A DNA stretch of 64,000 nucleotides from assembly GCA_034096865.1 (NCBI GenBank), contig JAWQFJ010001141.1, forward strand, positions 73,261 through 137,260, written 5' to 3'. The notes beneath the pieces were generated by a model. It saw only the letters and a list, made by a program, of their open reading frames with translations. It ran no database searches and was not told the origin of the DNA. Position 1 is the first letter of the stretch, and each line of letters starts with the position of its first letter. Of this stretch, positions 63,500 through 64,000 are shown piece by piece. The stretch comes from Theodoxus fluviatilis (Eukaryota; Mollusca; Gastropoda; Cycloneritida; Neritidae). The position numbers were made by a program, and so were the translations under genes.

Positions 63500-64000
63500 T
63501 CAAGGCTGCCAGCCAACTCCGTCATCAGTCCGTCCACCTCTTCCGTTGTCTTGTAACGCGCCTTGAGTGCTTGTTCCCCGGAAGTCCTGGAAGTGTTTCA
63601 GCCGTTCTCGGACAGAATCCACACTGGCGGTGGCCTTGGCACTGGTCTCCAGCTTGGTCACCTGTATCGGACAGCTGTCCAGCTGCGTGCTAACCTCCAC
63701 TTCCTCTGCCTCTAGTCGCTCGAGAGCCTTTTCTGCCTTATCCTTCTCGAACTTCATCACCGCTTTCTCCAGGGTGACGATGTCCAACATCTGTTTGAGG
63801 GCCTGGGTCTGACCTTCCTGTTTGCTCAGCTTCTCAGATCTCTCTGCCAGAGTCTCCCTCAGCTTTGCAATCTCCCCATCCTTCCTTGACGCCAGCTCTT
63901 GCTTGCGCCTAACACCAGCTCGGGTGCCAACCCCTCTCAAGAGATCGCGTCGCGGGTAGACCGGGACATCCTCCCACTCACCGGTTTCCCGTTGGGCATG
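63500..64000 (-). CDS. Coiled-coil ORF, open at the right edge
   Basis: An open minus-strand frame enters from the right edge (GEWEDVPVYPRRDLLRGVG) and continues RKQELASRKDGEIAKLRETL with heptad-like Leu spacing through KAVMKFEKDKAEKALERLEA to a stop at 63500. A coiled coil of about 90 residues is followed by a basic RERLKHFQDFRG segment. It could be the end of a retroelement gag-like protein or of an unrelated gene. No family is recognised. Confidence 0.4.
   Translation of the reverse strand, partial: HAQRETGEWEDVPVYPRRDLLRGVGTRAGVRRKQELASRKDGEIAKLRETLAERSEKLSKQEGQTQALKQMLDIVTLEKAVMKFEKDKAEKALERLEAEEVEVSTQLDSCPIQVTKLETSAKATASVDSVRERLKHFQDFRGTSTQGALQDNGRGGRTDDGVGWQP

Overview
This window is eukaryotic nuclear DNA, most likely from a mollusc and probably a marine gastropod. 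It has multi-exon genes with GT-AG introns, long introns packed with transposons and simple repeats, and the TGACCTTGACC-rich dispersed repeats and LINE 3' tails common in that group. The taxon is an inference. There is one three-base N gap at 6969-6971.

Two conserved protein-coding genes lie on the minus strand. (1) The 5' part of HECTD1, an E3 ubiquitin ligase, runs from its start codon at 26571 leftwards off the window. I resolve thirteen coding exons with matching splice phases, about 761 codons of a protein near 2,600 residues in vertebrates. (2) A complete SLC46-family (proton-coupled folate transporter-like) membrane transporter spans 60717 to 41503 in six exons, 537 aa. No conserved gene is visible between them (26572-41502). 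The right edge (63500-64000) holds an open coiled-coil ORF next to a purine tract, possibly the end of a retroelement.

Layout, left to right: 1-12.8 kb holds HECTD1 exons 13 to 4, with three copies of a TGACCTTGACC element in the introns, one carrying a nested TTAA MITE. 12.9-20.3 kb is a 7.4-kb composite hAT transposon in HECTD1 intron 3, with a second unusual element (14.3-19.1 kb) nested in it. 20.6-22.0 kb is a 24-bp minisatellite. 22.4-26.6 kb holds HECTD1 exons 3 to 1. 27.5-31.0 kb is a 3.4-kb long-inverted-repeat structure with Ty3/Gypsy remnants and a probable solo LTR. 31.0-33.0 kb is a TTAA-flanked DNA transposon with a zinc-ribbon ORF. 33-41.5 kb has no recognised gene and may include the transporter's 3' UTR. 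41.5-60.7 kb is the transporter gene, with intron 4 (10 kb) full of repeats: a second unusual element at 48.0-50.5 kb, an internally deleted hAT at 52.3-54.1 kb, a MITE and minisatellites. 60.7-64 kb is the promoter side, simple repeats and the possible retroelement.

The most novel candidate is a pair of unrelated-sequence elements (14302-19081 and 47985-50503). Each has terminal inverted repeats beginning in TA-rich sequence, a dispersed short motif (GTTCATAACTTTACAGCA in one, TGTCAGACGTCAAA plus ATTACAACAA in the other) recurring in both orientations at irregular spacing, and a small minus-strand ORF ending in a similar W-P-rich C-terminal domain. This looks like a transposon type in which the encoded protein may recognise its own interspersed motif.
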